From positions 3,286,001-3,350,000 of the forward strand of contig NZ_AP022576.1 of NCBI RefSeq assembly GCF_010730355.1: a stretch of DNA of 64,000 nt, read 5' to 3'. This document shows positions 1 through 9,388 of the stretch, in pieces. The position numbers and the translations under genes are program-made. How positions within the stretch are numbered: position 1 is the first letter of the stretch; every line of letters begins with the position of its first letter. The notes beneath the pieces were generated by a model. The model ran no database searches, was not told the origin of the DNA, and saw only the letters and a list, made by a program, of their open reading frames with translations. Origin of the DNA: Mycobacterium florentinum (GTDB taxonomy: Bacteria; Actinomycetota; Actinomycetes; Mycobacteriales; Mycobacteriaceae).

Positions 1-18
1 GGTTGGTTTGTCGGTCAT
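1..18 (-). CDS. 5' end of a gene running off the left edge
   Basis: A minus-strand ATG at 18-16 opens a frame reading MTDKPT before the window ends. In M. tuberculosis, mymT has a divergent O-methyltransferase (Rv0187) at this place, so this could be its start. Only six codons are visible and I see no clear ribosome binding site, so the call rests on position alone. Confidence 0.3.
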
Positions 19-108
19 GAGATCAACGCTAGCCGCGAACGCTGTTCCACGGCGTCGCGCCTGGTCGTGCATCCGATCGATAACGGGCACCACCCGGTGC
101 TTTACCAG

Positions 109-125
109 ATACCCGTATAGGGTAT
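109..125. promoter_or_regulatory. RicR-type copper operator upstream of mymT
   Basis: The sequence is a perfect palindrome, ATACCC-GTATA-GGGTAT, about 100 bases upstream of the mymT start. It matches the TACCC-N5-GGGTA pattern I recall for RicR, the CsoR-family copper-sensing repressor that controls mymT, lpqS and socAB in M. tuberculosis. The assignment combines the visible palindrome with that family knowledge; binding is not shown. Confidence 0.75.
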
Positions 126-134
126 ACATTGGGC

Positions 135-161
135 GTGGTTGTCCGATCGGCGGGCAACCAC
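135..161 (+). other. small inverted repeat in the mymT leader
   Basis: GTGGTTG (135-141) and CAACCAC (155-161) form seven-base arms around a 13-base loop, between the RicR-type operator and the mymT ribosome binding site. If the transcript starts near the operator, this could fold in the leader. Its role is unknown and it may be chance. Confidence 0.25.
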
Positions 162-226
162 CGAAGAAGGTAACCACTGGATTTCGGTCAAGGACCGCAA
201 TCCCGTAACAGACAAGGGTGATTCAC

Positions 227-373
227 ATGGCGCACTACGACGAGGGGACGCAGCTGACCTGCGGTCACGAGGGGTGCGGTTGTCGCGTCCGCATCGAGGT
301 CGCATGCCACTGTTCGGGCGCGGACGAGGATTACCGCTGCTCCTGCGGCGAAGCATTGGTGCCAGTCAAGTAG
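227..373 (+). CDS. mymT: MymT-type copper metallothionein
   Basis: This 48-residue protein is too short for most gene finders. It has seven cysteines (positions 12, 17, 19, 27, 29, 38, 40) in the order and context of M. tuberculosis MymT, including the [14 protein letters not shown] core and a YRCSCGE segment, and it ends in PVK like MymT. MymT binds several Cu(I) ions in a solvent-shielded core and protects against copper. The ATG at 227 follows an AAGGG ribosome binding site. The palindrome at 109-125 predicts copper-inducible RicR control. It is three to five residues shorter at the N terminus than the tuberculosis protein. Confidence 0.93.
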   Translation: MAHYDEGTQLTCGHEGCGCRVRIEVACHCSGADEDYRCSCGEALVPVK

Positions 374-407
374 ATCCCGCGGGACGGCCGTGCGTTCGAA
401 AAGCCAC

Positions 408-2525
408 TCAGCGCACGAACGCACGGGCGTCCAGCTCGACCTCGGCCATCAGCCGCAGCGCGACCGCCGAGCCGCCGACCGCCACCGCGTAGGGGCCCGC
501 CTTGATCCGCCAGCTTGCGCCTTCGTAACGGGCGAGCAGGCGCGGGTCCGCCGCGATCGTTACCCGGCGCGTCGCGCCCGGGTCCAACTCGACCCGCTCG
601 AATCCCAGCAATCGCATACGTGGCTCGCCGGCGTGGGTCAGATACAGCTGCGGGACGTCGGCCCCGCTGCGATCACCGGTGTTGACGACGCTGAAGCTCG
701 CGGTAACCGTGTCCCCGCCGGTGACTGCGAGGTCGCGGTACTCAAAGCTGGTGTAGGACAGGCCATGACCGAACGCGAACAATGGCGTGTGGCCTCTGTC
801 GGCGAACCATCGGTAGCCGACCTCGGCACCTTCGAAGTAGTCGATCGTGGTCGGTGTCCCGAACGCGGTGCCCAGATCGGTCAGCTCCGGGCGCGGTGTC
901 TGATCGAGTCCGATCGGAAACGTGATCGGCAGCCGACCCGACGGATTCACTTGGCCCGCAACGATCTCCGCGATCGCCCGACCGCCGGCCTGACCCGGAT
1001 ACCACGCCTGAAGGATTGCGTTCGCCGAGTCTCGCCACGGCATCTCCACCGGGTTGCCGGTCTCCAGCACCACCACGGTGTTCGGATTGGCGGCGGCGAC
1101 CGCGGCGATGACGGCGTCCTGGCCCCACGGCAGCGACAGGTCGGCGCTGTCGAAGCCCTCGCCTTCGACGCGGATCCCGAACACGATCGCGACGTCGGCC
1201 CGACGCGCGGCCAGCACCGCCTCGGCCGGGCTGAGGCCGGGATCAAACTCGATCTGCGCGTTGGGGAATTGCTTCCTGAGTTCGTCGAGCGGGCTGGACG
1301 GCAAGAGGTACAGATTTCGGGTGCCGCCGGTCAGGCCGGCGCCGCCGATCGGGACCACGTGCGCGTAGCCGCCCGGCGGAACGACGGCACTCGACCCGCA
1401 GCCCGTCGGAACCCCGAGCTGCGCGTGGCCGCCGATCACGACAATGCGGGCGTCGGGCGCCAGCGGCAGCACTCCGCGGTTCTGCAGCAGCACGGTTCCC
1501 TGCCGCGCGATGTTCAACGCAATCTCATTGTGGGCGGCCATATCCGGCTCGTGAGCGTCCCCGCACTGGTCGATACCGACCGCGAACATCGAACGCAGGA
1601 TCCGCCGGACCATGTCGGACAGGCGGTCTTTGGGTAACTTGCCGTCGGCGTACGCGGCTCGCAGGGGTTCGGTGAACGCCTCCGCCCCCCAGAACACGGT
1701 GTCGATCTGGGCGCCGCATTCCTGGTCCAAGCCGTGCAGTGCGCACTCCCAGCCGGGCGTGGCGCCCCAGTCGGACATGACCCAACCACGGTATCCCCAG
1801 GCGCCTTTCAGGATGTCGTTGAGCAACACCGCGTTCGACGAGGCGTAGTCACCGTTGACTTTGTTGTATGCCGTCATCACCGCACCCGGGCGGGACCGCT
1901 CGATCGCGATCTCGAAGGCCAGCAGGTCGGATTCGCGATGCGCGTCGGGGTCGATGATCGCGTTCAGCCAGTGCCGGTTTGTCTCGTTGCAGTTCAGCGA
2001 ATAGTGCTTCACCGTCGAGATGACACCCTGTTGCTGGATGCCATTGACGGACTCGGCGGCGATCGTGGCCGTCAAAAGCGGGTCTTCCGAGACGTATTCG
2101 AAGTTGCGGCCGTTGCGCGGGTCGCGGGCCAGGTTCATCGCGCCCGCCAACTGCACGTTGAATCCGCGGCTGCGCGCCTCGCGGCCGATCACCTGGCCCG
2201 CCGCACGAGCGAGAGCGGGGTCGAAACCGGCGGCCAGCGCCAGGCCGGCCGGCAGCGCGGTCGCGGTGTCACCGGGCCGGTAGCCGGGATTGGTGACCCC
2301 GAGGCCGGCGTCGCTCATTCGCAGCGCCGGGATACCGAGCCGGGGAATCCCCTGCACATATCCGGCACTCATCGGGGTGCCGGGCGGGATGCGGTCATCG
2401 GGCAGCGGCCACAGTTCCGACATTCCCATCACCGCGACCAGCAACGTGAAGCGCTCGTCGTCGGTCATCCGGCTTTCGATATCGCGCGCCCGGGCGTCCG
2501 GGTCGGCTGATTCGGCCGGGCTCAA
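408..2525 (-). CDS. bglS: GH3 beta-glucosidase
   Basis: This 705-residue glycoside hydrolase family 3 protein probably releases terminal beta-D-glucosyl residues. Visible features are the N-terminal barrel motif NLARDPRNGRNFEYVSEDP (about 131-149), KHY at 173-175, the nucleophile motif SDWGA with Asp252, a second alpha/beta domain with VIGGHAQ, the GYRWF...FAFGHGLSYTSFEY segment and a C-terminal fibronectin-III-like domain. There is no signal peptide, so it is probably cytoplasmic. Its start overlaps the stop of the upstream metallohydrolase by four bases (ATGA), so it is the last gene of a coupled three-gene block. This matches Rv0186 in content and position. Confidence 0.93.
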   Translation of the reverse strand: MSPAESADPDARARDIESRMTDDERFTLLVAVMGMSELWPLPDDRIPPGTPMSAGYVQGIPRLGIPALRMSDAGLGVTNPGYRPGDTATALPAGLALAAGFDPALARAAGQVIGREARSRGFNVQLAGAMNLARDPRNGRNFEYVSEDPLLTATIAAESVNGIQQQGVISTVKHYSLNCNETNRHWLNAIIDPDAHRESDLLAFEIAIERSRPGAVMTAYNKVNGDYASSNAVLLNDILKGAWGYRGWVMSDWGATPGWECALHGLDQECGAQIDTVFWGAEAFTEPLRAAYADGKLPKDRLSDMVRRILRSMFAVGIDQCGDAHEPDMAAHNEIALNIARQGTVLLQNRGVLPLAPDARIVVIGGHAQLGVPTGCGSSAVVPPGGYAHVVPIGGAGLTGGTRNLYLLPSSPLDELRKQFPNAQIEFDPGLSPAEAVLAARRADVAIVFGIRVEGEGFDSADLSLPWGQDAVIAAVAAANPNTVVVLETGNPVEMPWRDSANAILQAWYPGQAGGRAIAEIVAGQVNPSGRLPITFPIGLDQTPRPELTDLGTAFGTPTTIDYFEGAEVGYRWFADRGHTPLFAFGHGLSYTSFEYRDLAVTGGDTVTASFSVVNTGDRSGADVPQLYLTHAGEPRMRLLGFERVELDPGATRRVTIAADPRLLARYEGASWRIKAGPYAVAVGGSAVALRLMAEVELDARAFVR

Positions 2526-3085
2526 TTGTCCGGCTCCTCAACAGGCCGCCCAGCGTCGCGCAGCGATGCCGTCCACCGCACACCCTCTTTGGCGTAGACC
2601 ACCCGCAGCACGTGCCCGACCTCCGGCCCCATCACCAACTCGGCCAGCGTGCAGATCGTGTCGACGAACTCCGGGCCGTGTGCCGGCTGCGCCTGACACA
2701 GGTGATGCGCCACTTCGTGCAGCACCACCAGCTCACGCAGCGCCCAGTCGGCGGTGGCACGGTCGGGAACCGCGATAATGCCTGCGCCATCGTAGTTTTC
2801 GTAATGCGCGGCGGTAGCGGCCCGCCGCGACCGCACTCTCAGCGGCGACACCTCGGGCCAGCGGTCCCGCACCGCCGGTAGCGCAAGCACCTGGTCAACA
2901 TAGCGCTGCGCCGCCGCGACGGAGCCGAATCGCCCTTCCGGGGGCAGCGTCAACTGCGTGCCGAAAAACTCCAGGGCCGAAGAGCCGTGCTCGGCGGCGC
3001 GGTCGAACATGGTGCGAACGAACTCCTCGGCGGCATACACCTTGGAGCGCTGGGAATCTCGCTTGGGCTCATCCCCCGCGGTCAC
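2522..3085 (-). CDS. TIGR04338-type zinc metallohydrolase
   Basis: This 187-residue protein carries HEVAHH at 123-128 (His123, Glu124, His127), followed by HGPEF with His136. This is a gluzincin/SprT-like zinc site. It corresponds by position to Rv0185. The substrate is unknown. The GTG start at 3085 overlaps the upstream stop as GTGA, and its own stop overlaps the bglS start as ATGA, so translation of all three genes is probably coupled. Confidence 0.85.
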   Translation of the reverse strand: MTAGDEPKRDSQRSKVYAAEEFVRTMFDRAAEHGSSALEFFGTQLTLPPEGRFGSVAAAQRYVDQVLALPAVRDRWPEVSPLRVRSRRAATAAHYENYDGAGIIAVPDRATADWALRELVVLHEVAHHLCQAQPAHGPEFVDTICTLAELVMGPEVGHVLRVVYAKEGVRWTASLRDAGRPVEEPDN

Positions 3086-3831
3086 GTGCCCAGCGCGCTC
3101 CGCGCTCCGGGCAACTCGGGACTGTTGCCGAGCCGCGCCCGCTTGCCGGCCCGATCACCCGCGCGCCGCGCGGCCGACGAGTACCCCGCCGTCGCGCGGC
3201 TGACTTGGTAGGTGCCGCGCGCTTTGGACGCCCCACGGTAGTGGTCATGTAACTCAACATCTTTGTCCCGCAATGCAATTGCAGTACCGGGCCGACGGCT
3301 GTGGTCCCTGGTGGCCTCGCGCCGCGCCTCTTCGCGCGCCTCGCTGAGCCGGTGACCGATGCGGGCCCCGAAGGCAAGCTGGAAGTTGAGCCGGGCGGTG
3401 ATCGTCGGCGTGGGCCGGTGTGCGCCCGAGGCGAGGTAGGCATCCGAGGCCCGCACCATCTGAACGACCAGGCTGGCGTACAGGGCGTGGCTGGCGTCGA
3501 TGTCCTCGGCGAACCCGTAGGCGTAGACGAACGTCGAATTCGACGCGACGTCGCAGCGCACGTCGTTGGCCGACGCGATCAGCACGAAGAGCTGCACGTA
3601 TGTTCGCAACCCCTTGGTGCCGGCCGCCCCGATCGTGATGGTCCGCTGGGTCGGCGCTTGTGCCGCCGAACGGTTGGATGCGTGCGAACGGGCGACCGCC
3701 AAGTCGATGGACGCCGCCGTCGCCAACCGCTGCGCGGCGGTCATGAACGCATCGGCCTCGTGCGTGTTGTCGGTGCCCTCGGCCTGACGCAGCAGCGCGG
3801 CGATGCGCGCCAGCATTTTGTCGTCGGTCAT
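3082..3831 (-). CDS. DUF2786 domain protein
   Basis: This 249-residue protein starts MTDDKMLARIAALLRQAEGT, typical of DUF2786 (about residues 5-45), followed by a region of unknown function with a basic C terminus. It matches Rv0184 by position. The open frame runs on to 4398, but that extension is antisense-like shadow of the lipase gene; the ATG at 3831 begins the conserved domain. Function is unknown. It is the first gene of the block leading to bglS. Confidence 0.85.
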   Translation of the reverse strand: MTDDKMLARIAALLRQAEGTDNTHEADAFMTAAQRLATAASIDLAVARSHASNRSAAQAPTQRTITIGAAGTKGLRTYVQLFVLIASANDVRCDVASNSTFVYAYGFAEDIDASHALYASLVVQMVRASDAYLASGAHRPTPTITARLNFQLAFGARIGHRLSEAREEARREATRDHSRRPGTAIALRDKDVELHDHYRGASKARGTYQVSRATAGYSSAARRAGDRAGKRARLGNSPELPGARSALGT

Positions 3832-3866
3832 AAGCGCCAAACTACAAGAGGGATCCGACAGTTCGC

Positions 3867-4712
<846 letters not shown>

Positions 4713-4729
4713 TCATTAGGGGCAGCGTA

Positions 4730-5785
4730 ATGGCTCCTGAGGCGCTATGGTCCGAGGCGCTGCGTAGGCTCATCCGGGTGAGCGTGCTCGCGGAGAACTC
4801 CGACGACGCAGAAATCCCCGCCGCGGGCGGGGGCCACGGCGATTTCTCAGCCCGTACCGAGCCGTATCGTCGCGAATTGCTGGCGCACTGCTACCGGATG
4901 ACGGGTTCGCTGCACGACGCGGAAGACCTGGTGCAGGAGACGCTGTTGCGGGCCTGGAAGGCCTACGACCGGTTCGAGGGCAAGTCCTCGATACGGACCT
5001 GGCTGCACCGCATCGCCACCAACACCTGCCTGACCGCACTGGAGGGCCGGACCCGACGCCCGCTGCCCGCCGGGCTCGGCGGGCCCAGCTCGGACCCGAC
5101 CGCCGAGCTGGTGGAACGTCGCGAGGTGCCCTGGCTGGAGCCACTGCCCGACCTGACGCAGGATCCGGCCGACCCGTCCGTGATCGTGGGGTCGCGCGAG
5201 TCGGTGCGACTGGCATTTGTCGCTGCGCTGCAGCACCTCTCAGCCCGGCAGCGCGCGGTGTTGCTGCTGCGCGACGTGCTGCAGTGGAAGGCCGCCGAGG
5301 TGGCCGATGCGATCGGCACCACCACCACCGCGGTCAACAGCCTGCTGCAGCGGGCCCGGTCCCAACTGGAGACCGTCGGGCCCAGCTCGACCGATCGCCT
5401 GGCGGCGCCGGATTCCAGCGAATCCCAGGACCTGCTCGCCCGCTACATCGCGGCGTTCGAGGCCTACGACATCGACGGGCTGGTGGAGCTGTTCACCGCC
5501 GAGGCGGTCTGGGAGATGCCGCCGTACACCGGTTGGTACCAGGGCCCACAGGCCATCATCACCCTGATCCACCAGCAGTGTCCCGCCGAACATCCCGGGG
5601 ACATGCGGATGATCCCGCTGGTCGCCAACGGCCAACCCGCCGCCGCGATGTACATGCGGGCCGGCGAGCAGCACGTGCCGTTTCAGCTGCATGTGCTGGA
5701 TGTCCGCCCCGACGGGGTGTCGCATGTGGTTGCATTCCTCGACGACGCATTGTTCACGAAGTTTGGGCTGCCCCGCTCCCTGTGA
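4730..5785 (+). CDS. sigG: ECF sigma factor SigG with SnoaL-like tail
   Basis: This 351-residue extracytoplasmic-function sigma factor has sigma region 2 (HCYRMTGSLHDAEDLVQETL, about 54-73, plus FEGKSSIRTWLHRIATNTC), region 4 (LSARQRAVLLLRDVLQWKAAEVADAIG...SLLQRARSQL, about 165-210) and a C-terminal SnoaL/NTF2-like domain (about 225-350) of the kind that modulates sigma activity in place of an anti-sigma factor. The start is uncertain: ATG at 4730 gives similarity to tuberculosis SigG from LRRLI onward, whereas GTG at 4778 is also in frame. Confidence 0.92.
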   Translation: MAPEALWSEALRRLIRVSVLAENSDDAEIPAAGGGHGDFSARTEPYRRELLAHCYRMTGSLHDAEDLVQETLLRAWKAYDRFEGKSSIRTWLHRIATNTCLTALEGRTRRPLPAGLGGPSSDPTAELVERREVPWLEPLPDLTQDPADPSVIVGSRESVRLAFVAALQHLSARQRAVLLLRDVLQWKAAEVADAIGTTTTAVNSLLQRARSQLETVGPSSTDRLAAPDSSESQDLLARYIAAFEAYDIDGLVELFTAEAVWEMPPYTGWYQGPQAIITLIHQQCPAEHPGDMRMIPLVANGQPAAAMYMRAGEQHVPFQLHVLDVRPDGVSHVVAFLDDALFTKFGLPRSL

Positions 5786-5817
5786 CGGGCCGGCCGATCG
5801 GAGAGAAGGGTGTAGCC

Positions 5818-7236
5818 ATGACGGAGTCCCCCACGATCACGCCGGTGTCCGGTAAGCCGGCCTTGCTGTTGGGCGGCTTCGACATTGGCGACCTGGGCTA
5901 CGTCGCCGAGGAGTTCTTCGTCTCCGGAACGGCCTCGTCCTACACTCCGGAATCCGAGCTGGGCCCCGACGGCCAATGGGACGTAACACCGTTCGGCACG
6001 GCCGATTACACGACCCGGATCGTGGTGCTCACGCCGTCCGATCCGGCGCGTTTCAACGGGACGGTGCTGGTCGAGTGGCTCAATGTCAGTGGCGGCATCG
6101 ACGCTCCGGCGGTGTGGATGATGGCGCACCGCGAAATCATCCGGGCGGGGTACGCCTATGTCGCGGTCTCGGCCCAAAAGGTCGGGGTGGACGGCGGGAC
6201 GAGCATGCTCGGCTTCGACATGTCGCTGAAGAGCCAGGATGCGATTCGGTACGCGGCGCTGAGCCACCCGGGCGACGCGTTTTGCTACGACATCTTCTCC
6301 CAGACCGGCGCGCTTGTCAGGAGTGCCAACATTTTACGCGGACTGCACGCCGAACACGTTGTCGCCGTTGGTGAGTCGCAGTCGGCTATGTTCCTCACCA
6401 CCTATGTCAACGCCATCGATCCCCTCGCCCGGGTCTACGACGGCTTTCTGGTGCATTCCCGTTTCGGCCCCGCCGCACCGCTGGACGGCGGCTCCATCTT
6501 CGACGAATTGCAGAGCAGCACAACGCAAGCGGTGAGGTTCCGTTGCGACCTGCGGGTACCTCTTCTGGTGATCATCACCGAAACCGACCTGTTCGGCGGC
6601 CCCCGTGTCGGCTATTACTACGCGCGTCAGCCGGACAGCGAGCGGCTGCGCGTCTGGGAGATCGCCGGCTCCGCACATGCGGACAACTACACGATCCTGG
6701 TCGCTCCCATCGACACCGGCTCGGCACCGCTCGACGCCATCGTCGCCGCCTACACGCCGACCGACATGCTGATGGGGCAACAGCTCGACCACTACATCAA
6801 CTTCGCGCCCCAACACCACTACGTCGTGCAGGCGGCAATAGCGTCACTGAACAGGTGGGTCGACACCGGCGAGGTCGCCCCCGCAGCGCCGCCCATCGAG
6901 GTGCGTGAAACCGAAGACCCACAACCGATTCTGGATAGCAACGGTATCGCTCAGGGGGGCATCAGGACCCCCTGGGTGGACGTGCCGGTCGCCCGCACGT
7001 CCGGTACCGGCGCCTGGGTAGAGACGCTGGAGAACGTCATGGCCGCGATCTTCGGCTCCGGCGAACCCTTCGACGAAGCCACCGTGCGCCGGCTCTACCC
7101 CGGTGGAGTGACGGAGTATCTGGACAGCTTCGCCACGGCGCTGGACAAAGCCATCGGGTCCGGCTTCATCCTGCCCGCCGATCGTGCCGAGATCGTCGAG
7201 CTGGCCGGTGCTACCTACCCCGGCGGGAATTCATAA
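5818..7236 (+). CDS. alpha/beta hydrolase domain protein (Abhydrolase_10 type)
   Basis: This 472-residue protein has the elbow VAVGESQSA with Ser187 and a late ITETDLFGG acidic segment and GSAHADNY histidine segment, which I read as the triad. The layout matches the long alpha/beta hydrolase domain family often seen in mycobacteria. The substrate is unknown. The ATG at 5818 follows a good GAGAAGG site; the frame extends back into sigG but that part is shadow. It lies 32 bases after sigG, in the same direction, so it could share SigG-driven transcription. Confidence 0.8.
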   Translation: MTESPTITPVSGKPALLLGGFDIGDLGYVAEEFFVSGTASSYTPESELGPDGQWDVTPFGTADYTTRIVVLTPSDPARFNGTVLVEWLNVSGGIDAPAVWMMAHREIIRAGYAYVAVSAQKVGVDGGTSMLGFDMSLKSQDAIRYAALSHPGDAFCYDIFSQTGALVRSANILRGLHAEHVVAVGESQSAMFLTTYVNAIDPLARVYDGFLVHSRFGPAAPLDGGSIFDELQSSTTQAVRFRCDLRVPLLVIITETDLFGGPRVGYYYARQPDSERLRVWEIAGSAHADNYTILVAPIDTGSAPLDAIVAAYTPTDMLMGQQLDHYINFAPQHHYVVQAAIASLNRWVDTGEVAPAAPPIEVRETEDPQPILDSNGIAQGGIRTPWVDVPVARTSGTGAWVETLENVMAAIFGSGEPFDEATVRRLYPGGVTEYLDSFATALDKAIGSGFILPADRAEIVELAGATYPGGNS

Positions 7237-7245
7237 AGTCCGCGT

Positions 7246-8097
7246 TCACTTTTCGTCGGCCAGCACGTCGCGCACGGCGGCATCGACGGTGCTCAGCACA
7301 TTCGGGTCGAGGCCGGAGCGGCCGCGAACCAGTATCGAAGCGCAGTTGGGCACCGGCAGTCCCTCGGCCGGACACACACCGTCAGGCAGCTTGCCGATCT
7401 TGGGCAGCAGAGCCAACCCGAGACCCGAGCGCACCGCGGCGTAAAGCCCGGCCAGATCACCACATTCGGCCACAACCTCGTAATCGACGTGCTGCTTCTC
7501 GAGCAGCGCGAAGGCTGGTTCGCGCAATGTACACGGTTCGGCATAGATCACCAGCGGCAGCGATTGTCCCTGTTGGACGGTGAAAGTGCGCCCTGAAACC
7601 CATTGCAGTTGAACAATTCCCGACGCATTGCCCCGATCCAGCCCCGACCCGTCGAGCATGATCGCCAGGTCCACCAGGCCCCGGTCGATCGCGTCGGCCA
7701 GGGAAACGTTGCGGTCCAGCCGGAAGCGCGGGCGCCGGTCGGGAAGGCGTTCACGCAGCACGCTGGTCAGGGCGGGCAGCATCACGTCCGCGCCGTGCTC
7801 GGTGGCGCCAACCGTCAGCACCTTTTGTTCGGTCGCGCCGAGGTCGTCGAGCGCCGCGTCGTGCGCCGCCAAAATCGTGCGTGCGTGCCGCAGCACCCTC
7901 TGACCCATTTCGGTGAACAACACGCCACGACCGGAGCGCTCCACCACGGGCTCGCCGACCACACCCTCGACCCTGCGCAGATGCTGGCTGACCGCGGACT
8001 GACTCAAGTGCAGCGCCGCGGCCGCGCGGTGAAATCCTCCGCAATCGGCCACCGCGACGAGGCTGCGCAGCGGCGCGATGTCGAGTACCTGAGGCAT
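7246..8097 (-). CDS. LysR-family transcriptional regulator
   Basis: This 283-residue protein has an N-terminal winged HTH (LRSLVAVADCGGFHRAAAAL, then LSQSAVSQHLRRVEG, about 9-45) and a C-terminal LysR substrate-binding domain (about 90-280). It is divergent from the DMT exporter gene, the usual arrangement in which a LysR protein controls its neighbour. Two like-patterned palindromes lie in the shared gap at 8116-8132 and 8180-8196. Its effector is unknown. Confidence 0.88.
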   Translation of the reverse strand: MPQVLDIAPLRSLVAVADCGGFHRAAAALHLSQSAVSQHLRRVEGVVGEPVVERSGRGVLFTEMGQRVLRHARTILAAHDAALDDLGATEQKVLTVGATEHGADVMLPALTSVLRERLPDRRPRFRLDRNVSLADAIDRGLVDLAIMLDGSGLDRGNASGIVQLQWVSGRTFTVQQGQSLPLVIYAEPCTLREPAFALLEKQHVDYEVVAECGDLAGLYAAVRSGLGLALLPKIGKLPDGVCPAEGLPVPNCASILVRGRSGLDPNVLSTVDAAVRDVLADEK

Positions 8098-8115
8098 AGC
8101 TCACAACCATAGTTC

Positions 8116-8132
8116 GATCAGCAATCCTGATC
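8116..8132. promoter_or_regulatory. candidate LysR operator 1 (GATCAG-N5-CTGATC)
   Basis: A perfect inverted repeat with six-base arms and a five-base centre lies 19 bases upstream of the LysR start. It has the same architecture as the palindrome at 8180-8196. The centres are 64 bases apart, about six helical turns, which suits a LysR tetramer contacting two sites. Confidence 0.6.
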
Positions 8133-8179
8133 AATTATTCGGATTGATGACCTGGATATTCCCATAAATCGATGGATCT

Positions 8180-8196
8180 GATCACGGTTTGTGATC
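8180..8196. promoter_or_regulatory. candidate LysR operator 2 (GATCAC-N5-GTGATC)
   Basis: A perfect inverted repeat closely related to the one at 8116-8132 lies on the exporter side of the gap, about 35 bases before the first possible exporter start. It is the likely activation or repression site for the exporter. Confidence 0.6.
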
Positions 8197-8230
8197 GATC
8201 CCGATCGTCAAAAATCGTTGGACGGAACAG

Positions 8231-9202
8231 GTGGCGGTTCGCGACCATGAGGGCATGCACCTTCCGCGCATGCCCTTGAGCACCGCCTCGGCGGTGACGT
8301 TGACCTACGCGATCGGATATCCGATCGGGGCGCTGGCGGTGGCCGAGATGACTCCGATGGCCGTCCTGGTGCTGCGCTTCGGATTCGCTGCGATCATCCT
8401 CGCGTCTTGGGCCTTGGTGGCCCGGGCGGCCTGGCCACGCGGGGCGCAGTTCGGTCACGTCATCGTCGCCGGCCTGCTGATCCAGGCCGTGCAGTTCTGC
8501 TGCCTGTACGAGGCGCTGCTACTCGGCGCGCCGGCGGTGCTGTGCGCGGTGGTGATCGCGATGAACCCGGTCATGACGGCCATCCTGGCCACCCTGTTCC
8601 TGCGCGAGCCGCTCGGCCGGCTTCGGATCGTCGCCCTGGTCCTCGGCGTGGTCGCGGTACTGGCCGCCTGCGCCAGAAGGCTGATGGGCATGCACGGCGT
8701 CGACCCGGTCATGCTGCTGCTTGTGCTGGGGCTGCTTGGCCTTTCGGCCGGCGGGGTGTATCAGCAGCGATTCTGCGCGGGGGTGGACTTCCGCACGATG
8801 AGCGCGGTGCAAAACTCCGTCGCCTTCATTCCCGCGGTTGCGTTCGCGATGCTCACGCCGTTCGCCGTGCACGACCCGGGCAGAGCCGCCGCCGCGATCG
8901 CGGGCATGGTGCTGCTCAACGCCACGCTCGCGGTCAGTATTTACCTGCGCGCCATCAGCATTCACGGCGCGGCGGCGGTGGCGATGCTGTTCGCCATCAT
9001 TCCCGCGGCGGCCGCCGTGCTGTCCTGGCTGATGCTCGGCCAGCGCCCGGATGTCGGCGTCGCGATCGGTCTGCTCGTCGGTGGCGTCGCCTGCTGGCTG
9101 AACAGCTCGGCCGCCAAGCGGCACCGCGCGGAAAAGGTCAGCGCCGAGCCGGAATTGAGGCCCGTGGCGCGCGGCATGGTGAGTTGTTCAGCGTCCGACT
9201 AG
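8231..9202 (+). CDS. EamA/DMT-family transporter
   Basis: This integral membrane protein (323 residues from the GTG at 8231, 315 from the ATG at 8255) has about ten hydrophobic segments arranged as two EamA repeats, for example YAIGYPIGALAVAEMTPMAV early and MLFAIIPAAAAVLSWLMLGQ late. EamA proteins export amino acids and other small metabolites. It is divergent from a LysR gene with paired operators, so inducible efflux is likely. The start is not settled: neither candidate has a strong ribosome binding site. Confidence 0.85.
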   Translation: MAVRDHEGMHLPRMPLSTASAVTLTYAIGYPIGALAVAEMTPMAVLVLRFGFAAIILASWALVARAAWPRGAQFGHVIVAGLLIQAVQFCCLYEALLLGAPAVLCAVVIAMNPVMTAILATLFLREPLGRLRIVALVLGVVAVLAACARRLMGMHGVDPVMLLLVLGLLGLSAGGVYQQRFCAGVDFRTMSAVQNSVAFIPAVAFAMLTPFAVHDPGRAAAAIAGMVLLNATLAVSIYLRAISIHGAAAVAMLFAIIPAAAAVLSWLMLGQRPDVGVAIGLLVGGVACWLNSSAAKRHRAEKVSAEPELRPVARGMVSCSASD

Positions 9203-9388
9203 GTGTTGCGCTTGCACGCAGAGCAGTGCGGGAGGGCATAGCGCTCAGCAAACGGGGCTTGCCGGCCTGGGCACTAGGCGAAAGCGACAAACCAACGCGC
9301 CACACGACTTACGAGGTCCTCTTCGAGGAGCGACCCTGGCGCGGATCGGCGGCCGAGATTTGTCGTACCTGGCTGTGATGATGGGGGT

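Noticed and set aside
390..1637. Long plus-strand open frame opposite bglS
   Set aside because: It is antisense to a clear GH3 gene; arginine-rich, without domain signals; typical GC-rich shadow frame.
9317..9329. Small hairpin TCCTC-TTC-GAGGA before the DUF222/HNH gene
   Set aside because: Five-base arms are expected by chance in GC-rich DNA and there is no supporting context. The 186-base gap holds nothing else I can name.
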